A stretch of DNA of 64,000 nt from positions 596,121-660,120 of the forward strand of contig NMRB01000038.1 of assembly GCA_002633025.1 (NCBI GenBank), in the 5' to 3' direction. This DNA is from Notospermus geniculatus (taxonomy: Eukaryota; Nemertea; Pilidiophora; Heteronemertea; Lineidae). The notes beneath the pieces are model-generated. The model did not search any database and was not told the origin of the DNA. It saw nothing but the letters and a program-made list of their open reading frames with translations. Positions 23,855 to 34,609 of the stretch are shown here, in pieces. The position numbers and the translations under genes are program-made. Position 1 is the stretch's first letter. Each line of letters starts with the position of its first letter.

Positions 23855-24249
23855 GGGCCTGTCACACTGAAGTAGTTCTCATAAGTCCTGCTCCGTCCCA
23901 CAAAAATCGTAAAACGGGCTAGAACGTGTAACCCTTGGCCAAATAATGCCTCGATGATCTGCAGCACCCTTCCCTTCCATGAACTTCGTAATACCCCCAT
24001 CACACTGAGCTAGTTCTCAGTACCTTCTTGAAAATTTTGCCAAACGGGCTCAAGCTGTGTGCCAACGGAGTGGACGTAGTGGCAACTTTTCACAGTCTTT
24101 TTGCGAACTTCATGGACGGGCTGGGACGGGAAGAGTGCTCCACAACGTTGAGACAACTTGTTTGGCCAACTTCACACGTTCTAGCCCGTTTTACGATTTT
24201 ATTAGGACGGGGCAGGACGTTTTGAGAACTACTCCAGTGTGACAGGCCC
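23855..24249. mobile_element. 395-bp TTAA MITE, GGGCCTGTCACACTG ends
   Basis: The right end is CAGTGTGACAGGCCC. It shares the TTAA at 23851-23854 with the element to its left and has TTAA at 24250-24253. Inner CCCGTTTTACGATTTT is mirrored. Confidence 0.8.
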
Positions 24250-24445
24250 TTAAAAAAGACTGTAAAAACTTGTCACTGCGTCCACCCCGTTCGCACACAG
24301 TTTCAGCCCGTTCGACTCACTCGATTTTACACGTCGCCAAAGTTCGTATTTTTTATCTAAACCGAATCATATAAAAATCTGCTCAGAATTTCAGGAGAAA
24401 CTAATTAGAAGCCTGCATTTACAACCATCTCCTAGATTTAATCAA

Positions 24446-25220
24446 GGCTTACTGGAAAAAACGCAACGCAACGCAATGCAGCGCAATGGGAGTATTCACT
24501 ATTTCCAAATGACTAGCTGATTTGTTATGTCGACGTTAGATGGCGGTGTTCAAATGCTTGACGGCGAACTGGCGATCGATCGATCAATACACGTGTAGGC
24601 CTACACGTCGTCACGACGTCATGTACATCATGCACAGGCACGAGTCGTGTCATCATATGCATAGATCATGTTTCCAAGCTCGACGTGAAGTTAAAATCCC
24701 CCTAGGTCTATCTGAATGCACCAAGTTATCAATTTGGCGTGGAGGCTGATTGCTACTGGTAAAGGAATGCGTTCAAGAATGGTCTCTTACCTGATGAATG
24801 GTTGGTAATGATGTTGCAGCTCGTCAAACTTCTCAAGTGATGAAAAAGACGGCGGACATTTTTTTTGGCTCATCACTACCTGGACTTGTATCAGAACTCA
24901 ACAGAGTATCAGTCTAGTTGCCACTACGTGTATGTAGTTTGGACAGGAGACCAGTATGGGATCATTGGGAGAGGCCAGACTCGCGCATTTCAGGTGAGTG
25001 CGTTACACCATGATGGCCATGAACGTTTTAGTATAGTTGCCCGAGACTATCATGACTGCCAGATTGATACACAATGAATGGTCCCTTGCCGGAAGCATCA
25101 ATCCTCGACCCTCGCATATGTCATGTGCTTACTACGCCTACCAAAGCAGCCGCAAATGGGTAAAATAGGAACTAGGTTCATTGCGTTGATTGCGTTGCGT
25201 TGCGTTTATTCCAGTAAGCC
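24446..25220. mobile_element. GGCTTACTGGAA element, copy 1, 8-bp TSD
   Basis: Ends GGCTTACTGGAAAAAACGCA and the inverse, with CGCAACGCAACGCAATG subterminal. TTAATCAA at 24438-24445 and 25221-25228. The interior holds the exon-like module described at 24791-24965. Copy 2, in inverse orientation and enlarged, is 44701-46034. Confidence 0.85.
24791..24965 (-). other. ATG-exon-plus-donor module inside copy 1
   Basis: On the minus strand: an upstream block (GGTCTCCTGTCC..., TGATACTCTGTTGA), then AAAATGTCCGCCGTC (ATG 24859-24857) and, about 70 bases on, CATTCATCAG followed by GTAAGAGACC, a strong splice donor. The frame from this ATG meets TGA after MSAVFFIT. Related modules lie at 30290-30429, 45549-45703, 56693-56797 and 60824-60985. 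Function unknown. Confidence 0.5.
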
Positions 25221-25299
25221 TTAATCAAGGACGCCTGTTCCAGTTACGCAAAACTTCTCAATGTCAGAGGTCAAGGTCACAGGTAGTGTACCAGCTCTA

Positions 25300-25812
25300 C
25301 AGGGTGGCCCAAAAAAAGCGCAACATCTACCTTCTAAATCTCCAAGGGGGACCAGGTTTTACCAGAAAGTGACCAAATCCCTATTACGACAGGGTGGTAT
25401 TTCACTCAAAAATGGAATGCGGGCACTCAGGCCCTGTTGTGGGCTGACACATGCCTATTTCAAGTTCAATAACTGTCATGAATAAATGAACCTTTTATCT
25501 GTGAATGCATGTCATGGTTGACCGCACAATTATTGTGGTCGTCTCCCATGCCGCCTGACCACAAATAAAATAGGGCTACCACAGTATTTACCTAACAGGG
25601 TACTTGTCATTCATTGCATCATCCAAAATAGGCTTGGTAACAGTTTGAAAAGGACACTCGGTCTCTTGGAAAGCCGAGGCCTATTCATGACTAATCGTAC
25701 CGTGACCAAGCTTGTTATTGGGTTATTAGTAGGTTTGAAATGGACATCATACAACCTGGTCTCCAGACCAAAATTGGGCTCCCCATGTTGCGCTTTTTTT
25801 GGGCCACCCTGT
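25300..25812. mobile_element. Mariner-like non-autonomous element, copy 2 (clean)
   Basis: CAGGGTGGCCCAAAAAAAGC to its complement ...TTTGGGCCACCCTG, flanked by TA (25298-25299 and 25813-25814). 513 bp. It shows the empty sites for the three inserts in copy 1. Confidence 0.85.
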
Positions 25813-25814
25813 AG

Positions 25815-26857
25815 AGTAGTAACTTCAACTGGAAATTGGCTAGTGCTAGATTGGGTACTGACAGTGCTGTCGTCAGGATCGGAAACCATTGACATCGCTC
25901 CGATGTCGGTTTCTTGTAATGATTTTTTTCATGTTTCACTCAGAAGTGACATACAGTACGTACTTCTCGAAGGAAATCAATAATGTACCATCGATTACTT
26001 GTATTAGTTATCATACTTTATTGATTTTCTTGGACCAATGGAACAAACAGAGCAATCCTTACAACTTTTTCTTCACGCCAGGACATCAATACATATATAC
26101 TTGCCAAAGAGTTTGAGAGCTTGGGTCGACGATGTCGTCTTTTTCGTCAGATGGTATCTTCGACTTCGCTGGCTACGAATGTCAGGAGGTACAATACAAT
26201 GAGCTTTTACATTGCTGAAGCTTTCAGAAAGAGGCCCACTGATAGGACGAAAACCGACGAGCTCGTTCAGCACTCGGAGCCGCGAGCTTCTCTCGACCTC
26301 ACCTTAGGAGGCCATTCCTTGGTTCTCATGATGGCATTCCTATTGGTTCTCACAGTTTCAGAGGTTTCATTCGGGATCACTTCCAACTTAACACTCTAGT
26401 TTACAAAGTACAGTCTTGTTAAAAAAATAAAAAAAATAAAAAGGCAGTGATGTTTCCTTTTCTGCTGAGATGCCAATAGTCATTTATGGGCAAGATTGCC
26501 GTTTTTATACACAAAAATATGTTGTCTAAATGATGACACACAGAATTTAGGATTTGTGGCAAATTATCATGAAAATATTAGAATTTCAACATATCAAGAA
26601 TAAACACAACTTTTAGAATCCCCAATTTGCATTTCAAAATTAGCTTGATACTATTCCCTGACGATTTCTAAGAAATTCTGTGCAAAATAATATTTCGAAA
26701 AAACTTGTCGTTTTCAAGAAATATCAAAATATCATCAGAAAAATATGCTATATTTTTGGGGCATTTTAAGACTCGTTAAATTCTCCGTCTATTGAAAGTA
26801 CAATGATGGAATAATCAGTATGAACTATTTTGTTATAATGATGAGTGACTGTTGACG
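25815..26857. other. Unassigned stretch
   Basis: AT-rich, with no splice-supported coding sequence or bounded element. The 92-codon frame around 26121 lacks any recognisable domain. The region 26500-26720 contains TTTCAAAATATCA-like words also seen near 14040-14110. Confidence 0.35.
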
Positions 26858-27473
26858 CATCCTGAGAATCCCAGGGCTTCGCGCTCGCTCACTCGCACTA
26901 TGCCCTGAGGACATCCGCCCGATTTCGTGGGGTAGTGGCGAAAGAAATCCTTTCGCCCAATCAGCATCGCGATCATGCAGTGACGTCATTCATTAGAGCT
27001 GGGCCTCCACTTCGTGTTGTGAAGATGGGACAAATCGCACTTCGATTCCCTGACAAACTCGCTGAATTTTTGACTATTCCTGAATTAACTTCGCGTCAAA
27101 ATGGTTCTCACGGATTATGTACATAATGACTACCTATCAATAGGTTCAAAAGACGAAGGTATGATCCAGTTCATGTGTTTGGGGCAGCTGTCATTCGACA
27201 GCGTGCATAAATTATGGAATGAGATACAGTTCTATTTGCCTGGTGCCCGTTAACTCGTAACACCAGATCTGTTTGCAGACGTTGCAGCACTAGGCACGGT
27301 GTTTGGTATGTTACATCAAGTGGCGTTCCCCCACTGCAGTGCATGGGTTATTCGTGAATTACCAATTGGCGAGTACACACGAGGGAACAGCCGTCTTCCC
27401 CATCGAAACGGGGTGGATTTCCTCAGGGCATTGAGGGAGGGTACGACCGTAAATGACCTGAGATCTCAGGATG
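26858..27473. mobile_element. 616-bp MULE-like element, 9-bp TSD
   Basis: Ends CATCCTGAGAATCCCAGGGC and ACCTGAGATCTCAGGATG, flanked by CTGTTGACG at 26849-26857 and 27474-27482, a perfect 9-bp duplication as in Mutator-like elements. The interior (about 27020-27430) shares gene-like sequence with copy 3 at 46530-46860, including a peptide of the form VTPDLFADVAAL and HQVAFPHCSAWVIRELP, but frames are broken. It may be a decayed transposase or a captured gene piece. Confidence 0.8.
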
Positions 27474-28368
27474 CTGTTGACGAGGGAAAAATATGTGAAC
27501 TATCGAATTTTGCAAAATATCAAATTCATAAAAACTGGCTTATTATGGGAGAACAACGAGTGTAAAACTAGGCCCACACCGACGAATATTGCTCAGACGT
27601 ATATGGCACAGCCTTATTCGGAATGGCAGATCATGAATGGCAGTCTGCGCCTGACGGGCACAGCCATATTCACACATACCCGTATTTGGTACAAAGGTAG
27701 GATCCAGTCTCCGTAAGCCAAACAGAGGACTACGTTTTCCTCAAGTCCTAGCCATACCAAATTTTATACGGAAACTTGTCCCGGGTGTATTGAGCACCAG
27801 CCACACTGTACATGTAGCTACTCCTCCTCACATAAAAAAACACAGCATGGCTAGCTCTATGCCATCAATCACTTGTCAGACCCGTCATAATGACAGGACT
27901 GATGACGTCAGTTGTCACAGCCAATGAAATCGATCCACTAGAGGGGGACACTCTCTGCAGTAAAATACGAAGACACACGTTGGCTGTACGGGCACAGCAA
28001 CGCACAGAGACAAAATTTCTATCAAACAGAGGACTTGGAGAACAACTAGTCAGGGCAGTATATGGAGGAACTGTGACGAAAATGGGATGATATCAAAGAG
28101 AGGACTTCAATATAGGACCTCACTTTACAAAAAGTCATTTGTTTGTTGGTGTGCTTTCCTTATGATGTAGCCAACTCTGATTCCTGCATTTACGCACGCA
28201 CGGCTACCGATAACATCTGACGATACCTTCTCTCTTGCCACATGAAGAGGGCAACGCAACCCATACGAATGGGGAACATCCACGCTGAATAGCTCCTCAT
28301 CAGGAGATGTACAAGATCCAATGAATGTCGCAACTTTATGAAACAAACATGTAGCCTATTTGTGCACA

Positions 28369-28473
28369 GGATCATCCTCCCACAGCAGGGGTTTTTATCT
28401 CGTTCCTCTTCATCCGTTCACGGAGTGTATGAAGAGCAACGAGACCAAAGCCCTGCTGTGGGAGGATGGGACA
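28369..28473. repeat. 105-bp palindrome
   Basis: CATCCTCCCACAGCAGGG is mirrored by CCCTGCTGTGGGAGGATG, with ATCTCGTT/AACGAGA inside. Probably another short MITE. The preceding 27483-28368 shows no gene. Confidence 0.6.
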
Positions 28474-28665
28474 GGCTACAAAATCATCGATACACAGGTT
28501 GCAAAGTTATTGACACACTGCTTGCAGAATCACGTGAACGTTCAGTATTGAAAGAGCCTGGTTTTGGAGAGCAAGGAGTGTTATCATGCTCGCTGCGGAT
28601 CCGTAGCAAATTTTCAAAAGATCAGTCTAAAAAGAAAACTTGGTAATTTTCTTTCGCTCACCATC

Positions 28666-28923
28666 ATGTCACCTTTACCCGTCTTATTCGCGGTGATTTT
28701 CGAGCTTCATTTCGATAGTGGAAAGATAAACTCAAGCTCCAGGGGTTCCGCCATTCATTGTGGTGTGGTTTGTTTGATTGAGACCACGTGTGATGGTTTC
28801 TTCCTTTCTTTGGAAACCGCAGATGATGTCTGTCAATTTCAAGAAGGAGTAAGACCCTGTATTGCACCAGCAACAATAGGAGGAACTCAACATTGGTTAA
28901 GAAAGGTGGTAACGTTACTGTGA
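28666..28923 (+). CDS. Possible small PAN/apple-like coding exon
   Basis: An 85-codon frame begins MSPLPVLFAVIFELHF, a short hydrophobic stretch that could be a signal peptide. It then has the cysteine spacing HCGVVCLIETTC followed by GFF and VCQF. C-x3-C-x5-C, an aromatic pair and a further C is the core of PAN/apple domains, which are extracellular binding modules. The frame ends 48 bases before a TTAA MITE. A donor (AAAG|GTGGTAAC) near its end would allow a longer spliced product. There is no second exon in sight and the domain is only half present, so it may be a gene fragment or chance. Confidence 0.35.
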   Translation: MSPLPVLFAVIFELHFDSGKINSSSRGSAIHCGVVCLIETTCDGFFLSLETADDVCQFQEGVRPCIAPATIGGTQHWLRKVVTLL

Positions 28924-28974
28924 ATTTTCAATCCTTTTTAAAAAAATCCTTATTGTTCATGATTTCTAACTTAA

Positions 28975-29266
28975 AGGTGCTCTAGTTCGAATTGTAAACA
29001 TTATGGTGTGCCACCTATTGTCAACTTCGGGTACTAACGAATCGGATAAAATCGAATTAAATCTCGCCTTTCACAACTTTGTTTTTGAGTGTAAAATCAT
29101 AAATATATGTATTTCAGTTACAAGAACATTTGTCAAGATAGATATAAAATAGATAACATCAATGTTTTGGTATACACGGTGCTGCCACCTGCCCGCAGGA
29201 AAATAACTATTGTAATCAACCATGTAATAAACAAATCGTATGTTTACAATTAGAACTAGAGCACCT
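28975..29266. mobile_element. 292-bp TTAA MITE, AGGTGCTCTAGTTCGAATT ends, copy 1
   Basis: The right end AATTAGAACTAGAGCACCT is the inverse. TTAA at 28971-28974 and 29267-29270. Copy 2 is at 52602-52915 inside the TPR/J gene. Confidence 0.85.
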
Positions 29267-29561
29267 TTAAAGATTTTTTTTCACTTCATTATTTTACTTG
29301 GAATAAACTCGTCACGACTCGATCACGGAATCTTGGCTTGTTCCTGTTGTATATCATTGAAAAATATGGAAAATCTTAATGGTTTTGATCAAGCCAAGTT
29401 AGTGTCTGTTGTTCGATTAGTTCCGATCGCAATATTCCAGCGGGCGCCTACAATGACGTCATCATACAGTTTAAACGAGAGAGATTTTTTTCGGAAGATG
29501 GCCAGGATGGACAAAAAAGCCTATGCAGTAATTCTGCGAAAAGAACATTCTTACCGCTTAA

Positions 29562-30232
29562 CCCTCTTGGGACGGATCTCGCCGTTTGGCGAGTTAGGCC
29601 TGTATCACACACCCTTGCACATTCAAACGGACATAGAATCGTAACCAGTGGACCGATCGACGTCGTGTTTGCATATTTTTTAATGCGAGNNNNNNNNNNN
29701 NNNNNNNNNNNNNNNNNNNNNNNNNNNNGCGGTTTTGCTCTGTTTGAAGAAACCTCGGTGAAATTGCATTTTAACCTTTGTCCCGGGCTCAAGATTGACA
29801 GACTCCAAAGTGCAAATCTGACATGTTGTGACAAAATGGCCATATCTCCGGAACGGAAGCGGCTACGACGACGCGACTGGCGCCAAAAGAAAGAGGAGAA
29901 AAAAGTAGCTTGCATTTTGGCCTAGCGACAGACGCGTAGGAGCAGCGGTTATCGAGATATAGACGTTTAAAGATTGGAAACCTGACGAACACGTAGGCCA
30001 AATGCGACTATTTCGTCACAACTCGCATCTTCGGCTCTCTCCTGTTTCTCTCACAGACATTTTAGAAGAAGCAAACCTGCATGAGGTTGTGGTCCATTTA
30101 GTTGCCTCCAGAATGAGTGTCTTGTGGCCAGTTTTGGTCGCAGTTTTAGGGAGCTAGGCGCGTTTTTGTAGAGACATCAGAGATTCATGTTACGAAATGT
30201 ACACTTTTCAACTTCGTCCAGTCCCGAAAGGG
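29562..30232. mobile_element. TTAA element with CCCTnnTnGG ends, copy 1 (contains gap)
   Basis: TTAA at 29558-29561 and 30233-30236. The interior matches 57044-57697 in inverse orientation (GGCGCCAGTCGCGTCGTCGT, GATAACCGCTGCTCCTACGC). N's at 29691-29728. No coding capacity. Confidence 0.75.
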
Positions 30233-30236
30233 TTAA

Positions 30237-30617
30237 AGCCCAACAGTATGCATTAGGTGACTCTTTCTCCCTCCCCACCTTGGTGAGACTGGTCCGCTGT
30301 CCTACCTGTACATAGCCAGTGATAACACTGAGGCTTGGCTGATACCAGTCGACACAACAATGGCCGCCCAAGCTTCATCACTTGGGAGAAGTTTGACGTG
30401 GTGTTATAGCGTGACTAACCCTTCATCAGGTAAGGTACACTTGCTTCAACTCATTCTTATGTGTGGGAGAAGACACACATTACCTAACTGGTAACGTAGA
30501 TCATTCAGATAGGTAGATTTGAACAGTCTTGTCGCGCATGCAAACACCAGGTTGACCAAAGGTCAAAGGTTACGTCGGCCGGCGCGAGATTCAAAACCTA
30601 ATGCATAGTGTTGGGCT
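30237..30617. mobile_element. 381-bp TTAA element, AGCCCAACA ends
   Basis: Left AGCCCAACAGTATGCATTAG, right CTAATGCATAGTGTTGGGCT. It shares the TTAA at 30233-30236 with its left neighbour and has TTAA at 30618-30621. It contains the exon-like module at 30290-30429. Confidence 0.8.
30290..30429 (+). other. ATG-exon-plus-donor module in a TTAA element
   Basis: CTGTCCTACC, CATAGCCAGTGATAACAC and GATACCAGTC precede ACAACAATGGCCGCC (ATG 30360-30362). The frame MAAQASSLGRSLTW runs open to CCCTTCATCAG followed by GTAAGG (donor at 30430). Same arrangement as the modules at 24.8, 45.6 and 60.9 kb, although the carrier's termini are unrelated. Confidence 0.5.
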
Positions 30618-31020
30618 TTAAGGTGTGCCATCTGAAAGTGCCGGATTCTAAGCCTGCCACACACGACGACACAACAGGCGATTTTCATTGCCTTGCGACG
30701 AGTGGATACACTTTTCCTGTGTTACATCTGCTGCCAGTGTTTCTTGTGTCCCTTTATGGTTTTTGAAACACAGGCAGAGATACATCGACAGGTTGGATTC
30801 GAAGCAGGTGTAATGAATGAGAATGCCTCCCGTATGAGAGTGCCTGCTTTATTGTGCGGCGGACACTCAAAAAGAGAGAGACATGACCTGTTTATGAGTG
30901 CCTCCACCCATTGTCACGTGTGATTTTGATCAATCAGTCTTTTGTTGGGGGGGGGGGGCATTGGCAAAGAGCAGTGAAAATTATTACACCGGGACAGAAG
31001 AGATGACCATTGGCGGTGTG

Positions 31021-31268
31021 CAGGGTCGGATCCAGGGTTGACAGAAAGGGGGCGTAGCTCGACGAAGGTGGTGAGCACTGCAAGCGCAATCTTGGGGGTC
31101 CTCCCCAGAGAAATTTGACAATTTAAGTGCTTTAGATGCATTTTTCTGGCATCTGAGAGCATAATACTGGAATTTTAATGCGATTAAATTTTCATTGCTA
31201 AAAAAATCATTGCTCTGCCAAAAACAGTGGGCATACGCCCCCCCCCCACGCCCCTGGATCCGACCCTG
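31021..31268. mobile_element. hAT-like MITE, CAGGGTCGGATCCAGGG ends
   Basis: CAGGGTCGGATCCAGGG and CCCCTGGATCCGACCCTG are inverted, with GGGCGT and ACGCCC subterminal. A CAGGG terminus is common in hAT elements, but I cannot see a clean 8-bp duplication. Confidence 0.6.
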
Positions 31269-31358
31269 GTGTGGCCTGGTGTGTCCTCGAGTGCGTAGGC
31301 TTTCCTCAACCAGCCGTCTAAATCAACATTTCTGAACCAACCTTTCGATTCCTTTTAA

Positions 31359-32507
31359 ATTTTCGCGGAATTTGACGGAATACGTGTACTTTGTCAGCCG
31401 GGCTTTTTCAACGAGAGAAATACTGTTGAAATCAAAGGTGATTTTCCTAAAATATGCTGCAAATGGCATTATCACGGAAAATCAAAAGCATTTCTTGGAT
31501 TCGCCTTTAAACCCATTATAGGAATGAACCCACTAAACGTCTACGTGTATACAAGGAAAGATGATCGTTATGAATTAGTTTATAATTATCAAGTTTTGGA
31601 TCTTGCGTCCATCGCTGGTGATTATGGAAATGGCGTGGTTGGAATCTTCTCCGTACCGACTCGACATCTACATGAAGAAATACGTTGCATTGCCTTTGAC
31701 CTTACGGGACACAATCGCCGAAAACTTCCTTTACCTTACGATAAGTTCAAAAGAACCCGAGCTCCAAACGGGTCTTTGTTCAGGAGACTGAAGATAATTG
31801 TTGACAACGATATTGCATTATTAGAAATTATATACGTTCGTGGTCACGTACACCGCGAGAGTTCAGCGAGATTGAGGACTGAATCTCGGTACAACGTCTA
31901 CAGAATTAGAGACATGGGTTTTATTTTAACACTAGAGCAAGTCAGGGTTCTACCCGGTGTAAAATATAGCTTTCTTGAAGAAGACGACTGGTCGACTGGC
32001 GCAAGTGCCCGAATTATTCCGTTGTTGATGCACAGTCATTACTTTGATGAAAATGGCGATATATTCATGTTTAATTTTGAACCATCGGGTGTCTTCAGCA
32101 TTGTTATATTTGAAAAGGAAAGCATGTATAAGAACTTTACAAACGTGTTACGTACAAAACAGGGGTTCACACGAAGTGAGAAGGCATATCTCCTTCGGAA
32201 CCAGTTTGTTGCGTTCGAGACACTTTCGTGCCTCGATTGCCATGTATCGCACGGCGATCATGAAGTTAACATTGTACCGGTATTACATGTATATACCCTT
32301 TACATCATGAAGCGTTGCCCAGCCATTTACAGCCTGCAGGAGATGAAAAAGAGACCAGTTTTGCGATTACGGTTAGTTCTCATAGTTCCTACTGTGAAGG
32401 ACAGTTACCGAATTTTGAGCGATGGACAACATCGTATAATCGCCTGGCCGAAATCAGCCCGGAGCCAAGACACGAAGAGGGGGTTGGTTGCAAAGATTTA
32501 TTTTTGA
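31359..32507 (+). CDS. Unrecognised 382-codon intronless open frame
   Basis: The frame is open from just after TAA at 31356 to TGA at 32505-32507. The first ATG is 31524, giving 327 aa, but the 55 codons before it are equally protein-like (RVLCQPGFFNERNTVEIKG, CCKWHYHGKSKAFLGFAF), so translation may start elsewhere or the 5' end may be lost. The product is mixed, basic and globular-looking, with motifs such as LEEDDWSTGASARIIPLL, MHSHYFDENGDIFMFNFE and LSCLDCHVSHGDHE. No signal peptide, no clear membrane span, no family I recognise. It lies between a hAT-like MITE and a Helitron 5' end, so it could be a transposon or viral relic or a single-exon host gene. The long stop-free frame is the main evidence that it codes. 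Confidence 0.6.
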   Translation: MFAEFDGIRVLCQPGFFNERNTVEIKGDFPKICCKWHYHGKSKAFLGFAFKPIIGMNPLNVYVYTRKDDRYELVYNYQVLDLASIAGDYGNGVVGIFSVPTRHLHEEIRCIAFDLTGHNRRKLPLPYDKFKRTRAPNGSLFRRLKIIVDNDIALLEIIYVRGHVHRESSARLRTESRYNVYRIRDMGFILTLEQVRVLPGVKYSFLEEDDWSTGASARIIPLLMHSHYFDENGDIFMFNFEPSGVFSIVIFEKESMYKNFTNVLRTKQGFTRSEKAYLLRNQFVAFETLSCLDCHVSHGDHEVNIVPVLHVYTLYIMKRCPAIYSLQEMKKRPVLRLRLVLIVPTVKDSYRILSDGQHRIIAWPKSARSQDTKRGLVAKIYF

Positions 32508-32622
32508 GCAGGTAGCCCGCTAAATCAGTTGTCGAAAACCGAACCGTGTGTACGAAATGAGCATTCGTAAAGAACTCGGGGAAATATTTAATTTGAAATT
32601 TCGATCACAGCCTCAATCAACA

Positions 32623-33000
32623 TCTATATAATAAAAGAGTAGGCCGGTTTTTTGAGGCGGGTAAACGCGAAAACTACCGCCCGAAGGTCGCGACACTTGG
32701 TACCAACGGGAAGCTTGCGTTTCGGACTAGGTTTCTGGCGCCTTAGATGTTGAAAAAGTTATGCGAAAGTGGTACTTTTAAGCGTTTTTTGTTCGTTGCC
32801 GTGGTTTCCCTTCCGTGCCTATGACGTCATAACATGGTGACGTCAGCAAACAGTGACGTAACCTTACGTACCTCACGGTGATTGGCGCGCAGACATCATT
32901 CCACGGTGACGTCAGCAAAAAATGACGTACGTACCACACCGCTGGTTGACACGCACGTCAATTTCACTTTGAACGACGGGTAACGATCAGATAACTAGCC
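32623..33000 (+). mobile_element. Helitron 5' end
   Basis: It begins TCTATATAATAAAAGAG immediately after an A, then GTAAACGCGAAAACTACCGC. This is the standard 5' look of animal Helitrons, which start with TC and insert between A and T. I could not find a convincing 3' hairpin plus CTRR, so the right boundary given is arbitrary. Paired TGACGTCAGCAAA blocks occur at 32841 and 32910. Confidence 0.65.
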
Positions 33001-33299
33001 GACTTCGATTGGTGTAGGGCAGAGTGCGGGTCCCGAAGAAAGACGGTTCCAGGATGACACAAATATCTCGGGAACCGACCAACATGTCGACAAACCGGCT
33101 ACCATGTAGATTCGCAGCAATATACATGTAATAGACAAACTTAGGTTTGAATGTTAGATTCGATGCGCTTCTTCTGGAATTGTGCCGTAAAGTAGCAAAA
33201 CTTTCACCAAACTTCAACTTTTGGAAAATTGTTACCCAAAATGCACCGGAAGACGATCAGATCAACGGCCGCCAAGTTCGATCGGTCAATATATCGACA

Positions 33300-33640
33300 A
33301 ACCGTAGCAGTAAAGAGTGTCCCCCTGTAAAAAGTGTCCACTTCTATTGTTGAATGACGGAATAAGCGGCATGGGTATAGAAACCAATCGCCGGAGATTA
33401 GAATGTAACAATAGGATCTTTTGTTCCCAGGACAGTTTTTCCTGGGGACATTCTTTCCCTTCACACCTGTCACCGGCATGACCGATGTAACGTTTTTCAG
33501 CGAGGCCCGTGTGCCAGTGTGACATTACAATAGATTGACGGAATAAGTGGCGACTTGACAATGGGTGACACACAGTCTGTGTGTTCCGAACATGGGTGCA
33601 CACAGAGAGATGGCCACACTGAAAAACGTTACACCACAGT
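33300..33640. repeat. Diverged inverted-repeat sequence
   Basis: AACGTTTTTCAG and CTGAAAAACGTT lie at 33490 and 33618, and GACGGAATAAG occurs at 33355 and 33537. The same words (AGTGTCCCCC, CTATTGT, CGCTTATTCCGTC) occur at 38225-38330. No gene seen. Confidence 0.4.
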
Positions 33641-33779
33641 GATCCCGTAAACGTTATGACGCTAATCCATGAACTGTAATCGAGATTCGGAGTTAGCCGT
33701 CAGATGGCGCGGCTTAGAGGAGTCTAGTGTGAACACAGCATGAACAGAACCATGAATTTGTTTCAAGACCGTCTCTGGT

Positions 33780-34270
33780 GGTGTTCGCTAGGCCACGGTT
33801 GATCCCGATCACCACGATTTGGAAGCACGGCGGATTAGATGCGATGTCGCGCTTTGTTACGATTTAATACGATCTGATGCGATGATCACGATTAACAAAT
33901 TAATCGTGTTGATCGTAGAAAATTTTTAAACCGGCCAAAACTTACCTACGATCAACGCGATTGCCACGACTGACCTCTGGATCTAATAAGACCTGATAGG
34001 ATCACCACGATTACTCCACGATTAAGACCACGATTTCAGTCGTGGCGTGATTCGTGACAGTGTGAACATACACATGAACAAAATTCCACGATCAGCTACG
34101 AATGGCAAATCGTGACGTTCGTGACGGACGCTAGTGGGTATCCGTAGGAAGGGCCACGACCGCGTGGAACAAATCAGTCGCCGATATAGTGCGAAATGAC
34201 TGCAGTTGCGTCTCAATTACGACGATCGCGATCAGTCGCCGATTATAAAAAAGATCACGAATCGCAAGAG
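33780..34270. repeat. Degenerate CACGATT/AATCGTG-rich stretch
   Basis: Many short words on both strands (CCACGATT, GATCACGA, CGATCAGTCGCCGAT) give self-complementarity throughout. Probably a decayed MITE. No clear ends or coding sequence. Confidence 0.35.
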
Positions 34271-34521
34271 TTGAACCTGTTCAACTTCTGTGTCATCCCG
34301 ATGGGTGTACTCCATCAGTCGACCTGACTCGAGTTACGATTCCCTGCTTGCAGATGCCGCCTCTTCCACGATGAGCGCACACAATTTCAAACTCGCTAGC
34401 CCAGTGTTACGGCGTTCCGCGGTTTCCGTTTGCTCCACTTGTAATAAAATGTACGACGACTGGCTTCATATGCCCTCATCACTTCTGCTCGGAATGAGGA
34501 CAATGAATAAAAACTGATCTA

Positions 34522-34609
34522 CAGGGTGGGCCAGAGAAAGTGTCCCTCGAACAATACGGAAACAATGGAAATGCTATTGTTCGAAGGACACTTTCTCTGG
34601 CCCACCCTG
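34522..34609. mobile_element. 88-bp mariner-like MITE
   Basis: CAGGGTGGGCCAGAGAAAGT to its exact complement, with CGAACAATA/TATTGTTCG inside. TA on both sides (34520-34521, 34610-34611). A near-perfect hairpin. The stretch 34612-35265 shows no gene. Confidence 0.85.

Noticed and set aside
31021-31268. 8-bp TSD for the hAT-like MITE
   Set aside because: GTGTG occurs on both sides but the repeats do not align to a fixed length, so I do not claim a duplication.
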